Source: Chitinophagaceae bacterium (GTDB lineage Bacteria; Bacteroidota; Bacteroidia; Chitinophagales; Chitinophagaceae). From it: a stretch of DNA of 6,532 nt. The position numbers and the translations under genes are program-made. The notes beneath the pieces were generated by a model that saw nothing but the letters and a program-made list of their open reading frames with translations, was not told the DNA's origin and did not search any database. Below, one piece after another: positions 1 through 6,285 of the stretch. Positions within the stretch are counted from its first letter, which is position 1. Every line of letters begins with the position of its first letter. Where the stretch lies: positions 1-6,532 of the forward strand of contig JAJTCI010000137.1 in NCBI GenBank assembly GCA_021323155.1, given 5' to 3'.

Positions 1-1459
1 TACTTTCTTCTTCCCACTGCGCCTTAGCCTTTTCCAGGTCTTCACCCAGGCGCTTTTCTGTATCGCGCAATGAAGCAGCCTCTTCGAACCGCTGGCTCTT
101 CACCACTTTATTCTTTTCCTGCTTGATATCTTCGATCTTCTTTTCCAGGTCGATGATATTCTCAGGGACGTTGATATTCTTCAAATGCACCCTCGCCCCT
201 ACTTCATCCAATACGTCAATGGCCTTGTCGGGCAGCAGGCGGTCCGTCATATAGCGGTCGCTCAGCTTCACGCAGGCGTCGATGGCGTCTTCTGAATAAG
301 TTACGTTATGGTAATCTTCGTACTTGCTTTGAATATTGGTGAGTATCTGGATCGTCTCTTCAACGCTTGGCGGATCAACGATCACTTTCTGGAAACGGCG
401 GTCAAGCGCACCGTCTTTCTCGATGTGCATGCGGTACTCGTCAAGCGTGGACGCGCCAATGCACTGGAGTTCTCCCCTTGCAAGGGCCGGCTTGAATATG
501 TTCGACGCGTCAAGTGAACCACTCGCGCCACCGGCACCAACGATCGTGTGTATTTCGTCGATGAACAGGATCACGTCACGGTTCTTCTCCAGCTCGTTCA
601 TGATGGCCTTCATCCTTTCCTCGAACTGGCCACGGTATTTTGTACCGGCAACCAAGGCTGCCAGGTCAAGTGATATCACGCGCTTATCAAACAGTACCCT
701 TGAAACTTTTCTCTGCACGATCCGCAGGGCGAGACCTTCCACGATGGCTGTCTTACCAACGCCGGGCTCACCGATCAGGATCGGGTTATTCTTCTTACGA
801 CGGGAAAGGATCTGTGAAACCCTTTCGATCTCTTCTTCGCGGCCAACGATCGGGTCCAGCGTACCCATCTCTGCCAGTTTCGTGATGTCCCTGCCAAAAT
901 TGTCAAGAACAGGCGTCTTGCTTTTGGCAGCAGACCCGCCTTTACGCTGCGACGAATAGCTTTTCTTTTCTTCATCGAAATCATTGTCGTCGTCTTCGGT
1001 GTATTCACTGCGGGTGTCGCTGCTTCTTACCATACCAAGTTCATTTCTGAATACATCATAGTCCACTTCAAACTGGTTGAGTATCTGGGTGGCGATGTTT
1101 TCTTTATTTTTTAAGATAGAGAGCATCAGGTGTTCGGTCTCTACGAGCGGGCTCTTCATGGCCTTCGCTTCCAGTACGGTCACACGGATCACTTTCTCTG
1201 CCTGTTTGGTCAACGGCAGGCTATTGATATTAGCTATATTCTTCCCGGTCTTATCCTTTACGGCGAGTTCAACTTCTTTGCGGAGTTCGTATAAATCTAT
1301 GTTCAGTTGTTTGAGCACTTTTATGGCGGTGTTCTCTCCCTCACGAATTAGCCCAAGCAACAGGTGCTCTGTCCCTATAAAGTCATTTCCGAGCCTCAGA
1401 GCCTCCTCCCTGCTGAAAGAAATGATCTCCTTAACCTGGGCCGAAAAATTATTATCCAT
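1..1459 (-). CDS. clpC: ClpC, ATP-dependent Clp protease ATP-binding subunit (partial, N-terminal 486 codons)
   Basis: Hsp100-family AAA+ unfoldase that feeds substrates to ClpP for ATP-driven degradation in the cytoplasm. I translated the minus strand from ATG 1459-1457 and found one unbroken frame to the window edge, so the C-terminal half, with the second AAA+ domain, lies outside. Two Clp_N repeats (about residues 15-60 and 95-140, each with a TEHLxL core) are followed by an acidic, probably disordered linker (about 145-183). AAA-1 has Walker A GEPGVGKT at 230-237 (K236), pore loop KYRG at 274-277, Walker B LFIDE ending D301-E302, sensor IGAST at 334-338 and arginine fingers R354-R355. 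A UVR-type motif (RFEEAASLRD, starting R457) in the middle coiled coil separates ClpC from ClpA and ClpB. The gene is divergent from the STAS gene. The family call is firm; its regulation and any adaptor are not visible. Confidence 0.97.
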   Translation of the reverse strand, partial: MDNNFSAQVKEIISFSREEALRLGNDFIGTEHLLLGLIREGENTAIKVLKQLNIDLYELRKEVELAVKDKTGKNIANINSLPLTKQAEKVIRVTVLEAKAMKSPLVETEHLMLSILKNKENIATQILNQFEVDYDVFRNELGMVRSSDTRSEYTEDDDNDFDEEKKSYSSQRKGGSAAKSKTPVLDNFGRDITKLAEMGTLDPIVGREEEIERVSQILSRRKKNNPILIGEPGVGKTAIVEGLALRIVQRKVSRVLFDKRVISLDLAALVAGTKYRGQFEERMKAIMNELEKNRDVILFIDEIHTIVGAGGASGSLDASNIFKPALARGELQCIGASTLDEYRMHIEKDGALDRRFQKVIVDPPSVEETIQILTNIQSKYEDYHNVTYSEDAIDACVKLSDRYMTDRLLPDKAIDVLDEVGARVHLKNINVPENIIDLEKKIEDIKQEKNKVVKSQRFEEAASLRDTEKRLGEDLEKAKAQWEEES

Positions 1460-1551
1460 AATTAAATTTAGAGTGGTACAATAATAACGAATATTTTTGG
1501 TCTGCTTCATAGTGCAATTATGCACAGGTGTTAATGAATCAATAATGGGTT
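1460..1551. promoter_or_regulatory. Divergent clpC / STAS intergenic control region
   Basis: This 92-base spacer must hold the start signals for both divergent genes. On the plus strand TATTTTTG (1492-1499) fits the Bacteroidota -7 consensus TAnnTTTG exactly, and TTTA (1467-1470), 21 bases upstream, is a three-of-four match to the -33 TTTG. That would start the STAS transcript near 1506. On the minus strand TATTATTG (1486 down to 1479) is a seven-of-eight -7 match for clpC with no convincing -33 box. A small palindrome, GTGCA-ATTA-TGCAC (1512-1525), lies between the STAS promoter and its start codon, and upstream of the clpC candidate. Neither gene has a Shine-Dalgarno sequence. Assignments are by consensus only. 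Confidence 0.4.
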
Positions 1552-1947
1552 ATGGAGGTCAAATTTGATACCAAGGAAAAATTCACTGTTATTACCCCCA
1601 ACGAGCCGGAATTAACTGCTAATCTGGCAGAGGAACTGCGTGTCATCTGCGAAGCGCATCTGGAGAAAACACCGAAAAGTGTAGTGTTAAATCTACAGCC
1701 GGTAGAATCTATCGATGACGATGCGGCTTCGGGCATAACCAGCCTTCAACAGCATTTCTACGACAACAGCGCTTCCTTCGTGGTCTGCGGCCTGAGCGAT
1801 TCGGTAGAAAAGAAGTTCGACGATTTAGAACTGCTCGACTACCTCAACTATACACCGTCTGAGAGCGAGGCCTGGGATATCGTGCAGATGGAAGAAGTAG
1901 AACGTGAATTACTGGACAGTGACGACATCGAGTTTGAAACGGAGTGA
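1552..1947 (+). CDS. STAS-domain protein (anti-sigma-factor-antagonist-like), 131 aa
   Basis: Small soluble cytoplasmic protein with the fold of SpoIIAA/RsbV-type antagonists. Residues 1-15 form the first strand, KSVVLNL (42-48) is the central strand, IDDDAASGI (54-62) sits at the SpoIIAA phosphorylation loop, and FVVCGL followed by SVEKKFDDLEL (76-94) matches the later strand-helix pair. In SpoIIAA the loop reads Asp-Ser-Ser, the second Ser being phosphorylated. My alignment puts Asp55-Asp56-Asp57 there, so the usual phospho-acceptor is missing. The last 18 residues are strongly acidic. It precedes rnz by 143 bases on the same strand and diverges from clpC. The only upstream in-frame ATG (1534) hits a stop after two further codons, which supports the ATG at 1552. 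No anti-sigma kinase is encoded nearby. Domain call likely; partner and role unknown. Confidence 0.8.
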   Translation: MEVKFDTKEKFTVITPNEPELTANLAEELRVICEAHLEKTPKSVVLNLQPVESIDDDAASGITSLQQHFYDNSASFVVCGLSDSVEKKFDDLELLDYLNYTPSESEAWDIVQMEEVERELLDSDDIEFETE

Positions 1948-2031
1948 TTTTTGCACCAACGAATACAGTATTGTTCAGCGCAGTTCAGGGGTTGGAATTT
2001 AACGGACAATTTCACGCAAAGGATATAAGCC

Positions 2032-2081
2032 GGCAAAGAAGCATCACCTTCGCGTCTCAAACTAACTTTCGCTTCTTTGCC
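2032..2081. repeat. Inverted repeat in the rnz leader (11-bp perfect arms)
   Basis: GGCAAAGAAGC (2032-2042) and GCTTCTTTGCC (2071-2081) are exact reverse complements around a 28-base loop. The right arm ends 9 bases before the rnz ATG. A further GCAAAG copy lies upstream at 2016-2021, after TTTCAC. The GCAAAG / CTTTGC vocabulary resembles dispersed intergenic palindromes that I recall from Bacteroidota genomes, so this may be a decayed copy of such a repeat, or a leader hairpin acting on rnz translation. No T-run follows it, so it is not an obvious terminator for the STAS gene. Confidence 0.6.
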
Positions 2082-2090
2082 TGAGAAAAC

Positions 2091-2993
2091 ATGTTTGGAG
2101 TAACGATACTTGGCAATAACTCGGCGATCCCTGCTTTTGACCGTCATCCCACCGCGCAGGTCGTAACCCTGAACGATCAGCTGTTCCTCTTCGACTGCGG
2201 CGAGGGTACCCAGATGCAATTCTCTCATTACAAGATCCGGAGAAGCCGCATCAACCACATATTCATTTCGCACCTGCATGGCGACCATTATTTCGGGCTG
2301 ATGGGCTTGCTCACCAGCTATGGACTGCTCAGCCGGCAGACCGATCTTCATCTTTATGGGCCGGCGCTCCTCAAACCGATCATCGACCTGCAACTCCAGG
2401 CGGCAAGCACTACCCTGCCCTACCAACTCCATTTTCACCCGATAGAAAAAGAGGGAATGCTGGTAGACGATAAAAAGTTCACTGTAGAATGTTTCTCTAC
2501 GCGCCACCGCATCGAATGCTGGGGTTTCATAGTCCGGGAGAAAAAGAAACCGAGGCGCATCAACAAAGCGGAAATAGTAAAGTATGATATCCCGGCGGTT
2601 TACTATGAGCGATTGCAGGAAGGCGCCGACTATATTAACAAAGATGGCAGCGTGGTAAAAAACGATTCGGTAACGCTCGCGACCACGCCATCGAAAAGCT
2701 ACGCGTTCGCTGCAGACACCATCTATGACGAAAGCCTCGCGGAAAAAGTAAAGGGTGTTTCCCTGTTATACCACGAGACCACCTACCTGAAAGACCTGCA
2801 TGAAAGGGCCGCGCTCCGTTTTCATTCCACCACGGTAGAGGCGGCTGCCATTGCGTTAAAAGCTGGCGTAGGCAACCTGCTGATCGGGCATTTCAGTAGT
2901 AAATACGAATTGCTGGATGAGTTCCTGGACGAGGCGCGGTCGGTATTTCCCAATACACAGCTGGCGCTGGAAGGCAGCACCTATACAATCTGA
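2091..2993 (+). CDS. rnz: Ribonuclease Z (tRNA 3'-processing endonuclease), 300 aa
   Basis: Zinc-dependent metallo-beta-lactamase-fold endonuclease that cuts pre-tRNA just after the discriminator base so that CCA can be added. The short-form length of 300 residues is close to Bacillus RNase Z. Visible features are the N-terminal FDCGEGTQ strand-loop (34-41) and the metal motif HLHGDH (61-66, with H61, H63, D65, H66). Further metal ligands are H139 in STRHRIE, D209 in AFAADT and H267 in LLIGHFSSKY. The HST motif is at 245-247. The basic segment KKKPRR (151-156) sits where the flexible tRNA-binding exosite arm is expected. All catalytic ligands appear intact. It lies downstream of the STAS gene and ends 8 bases from the stop of the convergent esterase. 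The tRNA-Asp in this window lacks an encoded CCA, the kind of substrate this enzyme requires. Confidence 0.97.
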   Translation: MFGVTILGNNSAIPAFDRHPTAQVVTLNDQLFLFDCGEGTQMQFSHYKIRRSRINHIFISHLHGDHYFGLMGLLTSYGLLSRQTDLHLYGPALLKPIIDLQLQAASTTLPYQLHFHPIEKEGMLVDDKKFTVECFSTRHRIECWGFIVREKKKPRRINKAEIVKYDIPAVYYERLQEGADYINKDGSVVKNDSVTLATTPSKSYAFAADTIYDESLAEKVKGVSLLYHETTYLKDLHERAALRFHSTTVEAAAIALKAGVGNLLIGHFSSKYELLDEFLDEARSVFPNTQLALEGSTYTI

Positions 2994-3001
2994 TCACTTA
3001 T

Positions 3002-4177
3002 TTAATTCACCTGGTTATTTACAGGAAGGCCGTTGATGAATCGGAAGAAGTTCGGGAATTGTTTCCGCCATGCCGGCTCGTTGTGCTGGCCAAGTGGATT
3101 GACGACGCTCACCACATTCGCTCCTTTCTTTCCTTCAACGATCGTGACCATTCGTTTCATGTCCGGCACCATCGTAGTACCTTCTTTGGCCCCGGCATAG
3201 AAATATACCTTTGGCCGTGTCGTACTCCAGTCCACTTTCTCCACCGCGGAAAATAAGTCGGGGGCGGTCCAGAAAGCCGGCGAGAATACGCCCGCGCTTC
3301 CAAATACCTGCGGGTACTTTACCACCGCGTAGAGGCTGATCAGCCCACCCATGCTACTACCCGCGATATGTGTATTCGCGGCGTCTTGCTTAGTGCGGTA
3401 TTTCTGGTCGATATAAGGCTTGAGCGTGGTTGCCAGGAACTCCAGGTATTTATCACCTTCGCCTTTTCCATATTGTTTATGGTCGTAAGGGTTGTATTCG
3501 CTCATGCGTTTGTCGCCGCCATGATCAATACCTACAACGATCATCTCCTTACCTGTCAGTTTCTGCATGGAGTCCATCGCTTCGTCCACTCCCCATTCAC
3601 CGAAAGGTGCCGTCTGCTCATTGAACAGGTTCTGCCCATCGTGCATATACAATACAGGATAAGTGGTCTTAGCGGTGAGGTAGCCTTTCGGCAGGTACAC
3701 CCATACCCTTCTTTTACGATCCAGCTGCGGAATATTAAAAGCGGTATCGATGATCTTTACCTGCGGACTTGCAGTATATGGTTTGGGTTTGTCAGGATAA
3801 TCGTCTTTCCACCCTTCGATCGCGAACTCCACTGTCATATCTCCCTTTACTTCTACGATCCTGTCCGCGATGTCGCGACCATCACCCGTTGTTTCCACTT
3901 TGCTCCAGTCGCCGCGGGTGAACTTGAACGCATACATCCCCGCGGGTATATCTTTCAGCAGGATCGAGAGGCGGGTTCCCAACGGTTTCAGTTTAAACAT
4001 TTCATCCCTCGCCGCCCAATTGTTGAAATTGCCCGCGACGTAAATGGGTTCCGCTGCGCGTTGCGCCACGTTAACGGTGGGTTTCGGCGTGCTGGTGACA
4101 ACCAGTTTCAACGTGTACTGTGTGTACCCCGCGAAAGTGACCAGGAGAAGCACAAAAAGTAAAAGATGCTTTTTCAT
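3002..4177 (-). CDS. Secreted esterase-family alpha/beta hydrolase with N-terminal glycogen-binding-like (CBM48/E-set) domain, 391 aa
   Basis: Probably exported serine hydrolase. The N-terminus has Lys2-Lys3, a hydrophobic stretch (4-17) and a likely signal-peptidase I cut near the GYTQ at 17-20. No Cys follows, so it is not a lipoprotein. Residues about 35-120 resemble a CBM48/AMPK-type beta-sandwich: VAGNFNNWA near 48-55 and YAFKF near 82-86. Residues about 140-385 are a putative-esterase (Fes/CE1-like) domain. YPVLYMHDGQNLF (173-185) probably shapes the oxyanion region, the nucleophile elbow GSSMGG is at 273-278 (Ser275), and His365 in GQHNE is the likely catalytic base. The acid is uncertain (Glu332 or Asp339). 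This architecture occurs in carbohydrate and feruloyl esterases and in siderophore-ester hydrolases. The substrate cannot be read from sequence, and no SusC/D or glycosidase genes lie nearby. It is last in the accA-dapA-esterase run and may be co-transcribed. Confidence 0.85.
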   Translation of the reverse strand: MKKHLLLFVLLLVTFAGYTQYTLKLVVTSTPKPTVNVAQRAAEPIYVAGNFNNWAARDEMFKLKPLGTRLSILLKDIPAGMYAFKFTRGDWSKVETTGDGRDIADRIVEVKGDMTVEFAIEGWKDDYPDKPKPYTASPQVKIIDTAFNIPQLDRKRRVWVYLPKGYLTAKTTYPVLYMHDGQNLFNEQTAPFGEWGVDEAMDSMQKLTGKEMIVVGIDHGGDKRMSEYNPYDHKQYGKGEGDKYLEFLATTLKPYIDQKYRTKQDAANTHIAGSSMGGLISLYAVVKYPQVFGSAGVFSPAFWTAPDLFSAVEKVDWSTTRPKVYFYAGAKEGTTMVPDMKRMVTIVEGKKGANVVSVVNPLGQHNEPAWRKQFPNFFRFINGLPVNNQVN

Positions 4178-4189
4178 AATGGATAATAT

Positions 4190-4282
4190 TTACCGGCCAA
4201 GCCGATATAAAGCGCCGCGGAACATTGCTGTTGCCGCGGAGATGGAAAATAAGAACAAAAGGAACAGCGCGGAGCCGGCCAT
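4190..4282 (-). CDS. Doubtful 30-residue hydrophobic small ORF between dapA and the esterase gene
   Basis: An ATG at 4282-4280, 6 bases past the dapA stop, opens a frame ending at TAA 4192-4190, 12 bases before the esterase start. The peptide begins MAGSALFLLFLFSIS, continues with a small Ala/Thr-rich stretch, and ends in a basic tail with three Arg. It therefore resembles one short membrane helix or a bare signal peptide. It shares the esterase frame, so a lost stop would fuse it to that protein. There is no Shine-Dalgarno sequence and a GC-rich hairpin lies inside it, so this may be chance. Confidence 0.2.
   Translation of the reverse strand: MAGSALFLLFLFSISAATAMFRGALYRLGR
4215..4239. repeat. 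GC-rich stem-loop in the dapA-esterase spacer
   Basis: CCGCGGAACA (4215-4224) pairs with TGTT-g-CCGCGG (4229-4239), leaving a TTGC loop and one bulged G: ten base pairs, six of them GC. On the transcribed (minus) strand no T-run follows, so a simple intrinsic terminator is unlikely. It could be an attenuating or RNA-stabilising hairpin between dapA and the esterase gene. Confidence 0.5.
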
Positions 4283-4283
4283 T

Positions 4284-4301
4284 GAACTTTAACTAAAGTT
4301 C
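4284..4301. repeat. Palindrome over the dapA stop codon
   Basis: GAACTTT (4284-4290) and AAAGTTC (4295-4301) are perfect inverted arms around AACT, spanning the last codons and TAA of dapA. The stem is AT-rich and no T-run follows on the minus strand, so it is at most a weak 3'-end hairpin. Confidence 0.45.
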
Positions 4302-5173
4302 GCGAGGAAAGCCTTCACTTTCCTGTGCAAGTCCTCGCTAAGTGGCGTAACGGGCAGCCGCAGGTAATTCTGTATGACGCCCAGTTCCGCTAAGAACGCT
4401 TTTACACCCGCGGGGTTATTTTCCGCGAACAGGAGGTCATAACCTTCCAGCATTTTATAGTGGAGCGCCCTGGCCGCGGTGTAATCATTCGCCAGGCAGA
4501 GCCTTACCATTTCAGCAAACTGTTTCGGGAAGCAATTGGCGGCCACGCTGATCACTCCATCCATGCCGCAGGCTACCTGGGGTAAAACAAGGTTGTCGTC
4601 GCCACTCACCACGAGGAAATCCGTCGGCTTGTCGCGCACGATCTGCATGCACTGCCCAAGATCGCCACTGGCTTCTTTGATACCCGCGATGTTATCGTGC
4701 TGCGCCAGGCGTATTGTTGTGGCGGCATTGATATTTCTGCCAGTCCGGCCTGGTACATTATATAATATCAATGGCTTTGGTGACGCGGCAGCCAGCGCCA
4801 CGTAGTGCTGGTATAGGCCCTCTTGTGACGGCTTGTTATAATAAGGTGACGCACTCAATACCGCGGTCGCTTTATCGAGCGGGAACTTTTCAAGGTCCTT
4901 CAACAGTTCCTGCGTATTGTTCCCGCCGATGCCAACGACTACCGGTACCCGCCCGTTCACCTGCTCATAGGTATATTGTAATACGGCCAGCTTTTCTTCC
5001 TTACTCAACGTAGGTGTCTCACCGGTGGTGCCCAGGCTCACCACGTACTCCACGCCACCGTCGATAATGAACGCGATCAGTTTACCCAGCGCATCGTAAT
5101 CTACTTCGCTATTACTCTTAAACGGCGTTACCATCGCCACGCCTGTGCCTTTTAGTGTATCTCTTAGTGACAT
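4289..5173 (-). CDS. dapA: 4-hydroxy-tetrahydrodipicolinate synthase, 294 aa
   Basis: Cytoplasmic class I aldolase that condenses pyruvate with aspartate semialdehyde, the first committed step to diaminopimelate and lysine. The (beta/alpha)8-barrel signatures are complete. GTTGETPTL (48-56) carries the Thr49-Thr50 pair. YYNKPSQEG (111-119) carries Tyr112, and YNVPGRTGRN (138-147) carries Tyr138 and Arg143. The Schiff-base lysine is Lys166 in GIKEASGD. SGDDNLVLP (190-198) is also present. The length matches the family (E. coli 292). At the lysine allosteric site the E. coli His53 and His56 positions hold Lys58 and Lys61, whereas Asn85, Glu89 and Tyr111 correspond to Asn80, Glu84 and Tyr106. 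A lysine at the His56 position is typical of feedback-insensitive enzymes. The start ATG 5173-5171 is preceded by heptamer repeats, not a Shine-Dalgarno sequence. It lies downstream of accA. Confidence 0.97.
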   Translation of the reverse strand: MSLRDTLKGTGVAMVTPFKSNSEVDYDALGKLIAFIIDGGVEYVVSLGTTGETPTLSKEEKLAVLQYTYEQVNGRVPVVVGIGGNNTQELLKDLEKFPLDKATAVLSASPYYNKPSQEGLYQHYVALAAASPKPLILYNVPGRTGRNINAATTIRLAQHDNIAGIKEASGDLGQCMQIVRDKPTDFLVVSGDDNLVLPQVACGMDGVISVAANCFPKQFAEMVRLCLANDYTAARALHYKMLEGYDLLFAENNPAGVKAFLAELGVIQNYLRLPVTPLSEDLHRKVKAFLANFS

Positions 5174-5178
5174 GATTG

Positions 5179-5269
5179 GTGAATCGTGAATGGTGAATTG
5201 TAAATGATGAATGCCTGCCCGAACATACCTTGGTATGGGCGGGGTGAATTGTGAATGGTGAATGCCTGC
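5179..5269. repeat. Heptamer (GTGAATN) repeats flanking a palindrome, accA-dapA spacer
   Basis: Five consecutive 7-base units of the GTGAATN type fill 5179-5213 (the fourth and fifth carry one change each), and three exact units fill 5244-5264. Both tracts are followed by CCTGC, so 5192-5218 and 5243-5269 are 27-base direct repeats with two mismatches. Between them CCCG-AA-CATACC-TT-GGTATG-GG-CGGG (5218-5243) forms a hairpin of six plus four base pairs with a 2x2 internal loop. The layout (direct repeats around a palindrome) suggests a dispersed intergenic element or a slippage-prone microsatellite in the dapA leader. Confidence 0.75.
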
Positions 5270-5276
5270 TTAGCTG

Positions 5277-6263
5277 CTACCTAGCCTCCGCCTCTTCTTC
5301 CCAGAACCCCATCTTACCGAATTTCTCGATACGGCGGCTGGTGCGGTCACCGGGTGCAATGCCTTGCAGGTCATCGAGTGCCCGGATGATATGGTTCTTC
5401 AGGATCTCTGCAGCAGCGTCGTAGTCCCAGTGTGCGCCGCCATCGGGTTCTGGTACGATCTCGTCTACCAGTCCGAAGTTCTTCATATCTGTTGCTGTCA
5501 AACGAAGCTGTTCTGCCGCGGTCTCCTTCTTTTCCCAGCTGCGCCACAGGATAGAGCTGCAACTTTCCGGTGAGATCACGGTATACCAGGTGTTCTCCAT
5601 CATCAGCACTTTGTCGCCCACACCGATTCCCAACGCGCCACCGCTGGCACCTTCGCCGATGATGCAACAAACCACGGGCACTTTCAGCCGCACCATTTCA
5701 TATATGTTCCTGGCGATCGCTTCACCCTGTCCGCGCTCTTCGGCTTCCAGGCCGGGGTAAGCACCCGGTGTGTCGATCATGGTGACGATGGGTTTATTGA
5801 ATTTCTCGGCGAGCTTCATTAAGCGAAGCGCTTTGCGGTACCCTTCCGGGTTCGCCATTCCGAAGTTGCGTTGCTGGCGTGTTTTGGTGTTGATCCCTTT
5901 CTGCTGGCCGATGAACATGACCGTGCGGCCATTCAATTCGGCAAAGCCGCCTACCATCGCTTTATCGTCCTTCACATTGCGGTCGCCATGCAGTTCCAGG
6001 AAATTAGTGGTCATCTTCTGGATGTACTTCAAAGTATACGGGCGGTCAGGATGGCGGCTCAGTTGTACCCGCTGCCAGGGCGTGAGGTGTTCGGTGATCT
6101 CTTTGCGTTTCTGGATAATGGAATACTCAAGCTGCTCAATGGTTTGTGCATAGTCGATTTTCGGATTCTTTTCCGCCAGTTTCTTGTTCTGATCGATCTG
6201 TTCGTACAAGTCTTTGATCGGCTGCTCAAATTCCAGGAACTGCCTGTTCGGGTATTGCGGCAT
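5277..6263 (-). CDS. accA: Acetyl-CoA carboxylase carboxyltransferase subunit alpha, 328 aa
   Basis: Alpha half of the carboxyltransferase. With AccD it moves carboxyl from biotin on AccB to acetyl-CoA, giving malonyl-CoA for fatty-acid synthesis. The N-terminal helical region (about 5-60, FLEFEQPIKDLYEQI onward) is typical of AccA. The crotonase-fold core follows: LHGDR (91-95), GMANPEGYRKALRLM (135-149), DTPGAYPGLEAEERGQGEAI (164-183), the oxyanion-type IGEGASGGALGIG (202-214) and SPESCSSILWRS (231-242). The length is near E. coli AccA (319), with a short acidic C-terminal tail. accD is not in the window, so the two halves are not adjacent here. It starts 127 bases from the divergent tRNA-Asp gene and is followed by dapA after 103 bases. 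No Shine-Dalgarno sequence is seen; the ATG at 6263-6261 gives the expected MPQYPNRQFLEFE start. Confidence 0.98.
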   Translation of the reverse strand: MPQYPNRQFLEFEQPIKDLYEQIDQNKKLAEKNPKIDYAQTIEQLEYSIIQKRKEITEHLTPWQRVQLSRHPDRPYTLKYIQKMTTNFLELHGDRNVKDDKAMVGGFAELNGRTVMFIGQQKGINTKTRQQRNFGMANPEGYRKALRLMKLAEKFNKPIVTMIDTPGAYPGLEAEERGQGEAIARNIYEMVRLKVPVVCCIIGEGASGGALGIGVGDKVLMMENTWYTVISPESCSSILWRSWEKKETAAEQLRLTATDMKNFGLVDEIVPEPDGGAHWDYDAAAEILKNHIIRALDDLQGIAPGDRTSRRIEKFGKMGFWEEEAEAR

Positions 6264-6285
6264 ATCTGAGTTTCAGTTGAATGGG

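Noticed and set aside
336..959. Long open frame on the plus strand inside clpC
   Set aside because: It is antisense to a clearly conserved ClpC reading frame with intact Walker motifs; the peptide is Ser/Arg-rich with no recognisable domain.
1848..2507. 219-codon minus-strand frame across the STAS 3' end and rnz 5' half
   Set aside because: It runs opposite the HLHGDH region of RNase Z and through the intergenic repeat; it is a by-product of codon usage.
3368..4162. 264-codon plus-strand open frame opposite the esterase gene
   Set aside because: The minus strand encodes a coherent signal peptide, beta-sandwich and catalytic Ser/His motifs; the antisense peptide shows no family features.
5218..5243. 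Palindrome as the accA terminator
   Set aside because: There is no T-run after the stem on the minus strand, and the internal loop weakens it; a repeat element fits better.
5179..5264. Heptamer tracts as a CRISPR array
   Set aside because: Units are 7 bases and contiguous, with no unique spacers of 25-40 bases and no cas genes.
5770..6269. Overlapping plus-strand frames opposite accA
   Set aside because: AccA is complete and conserved on the minus strand; the antisense frames have no domain.
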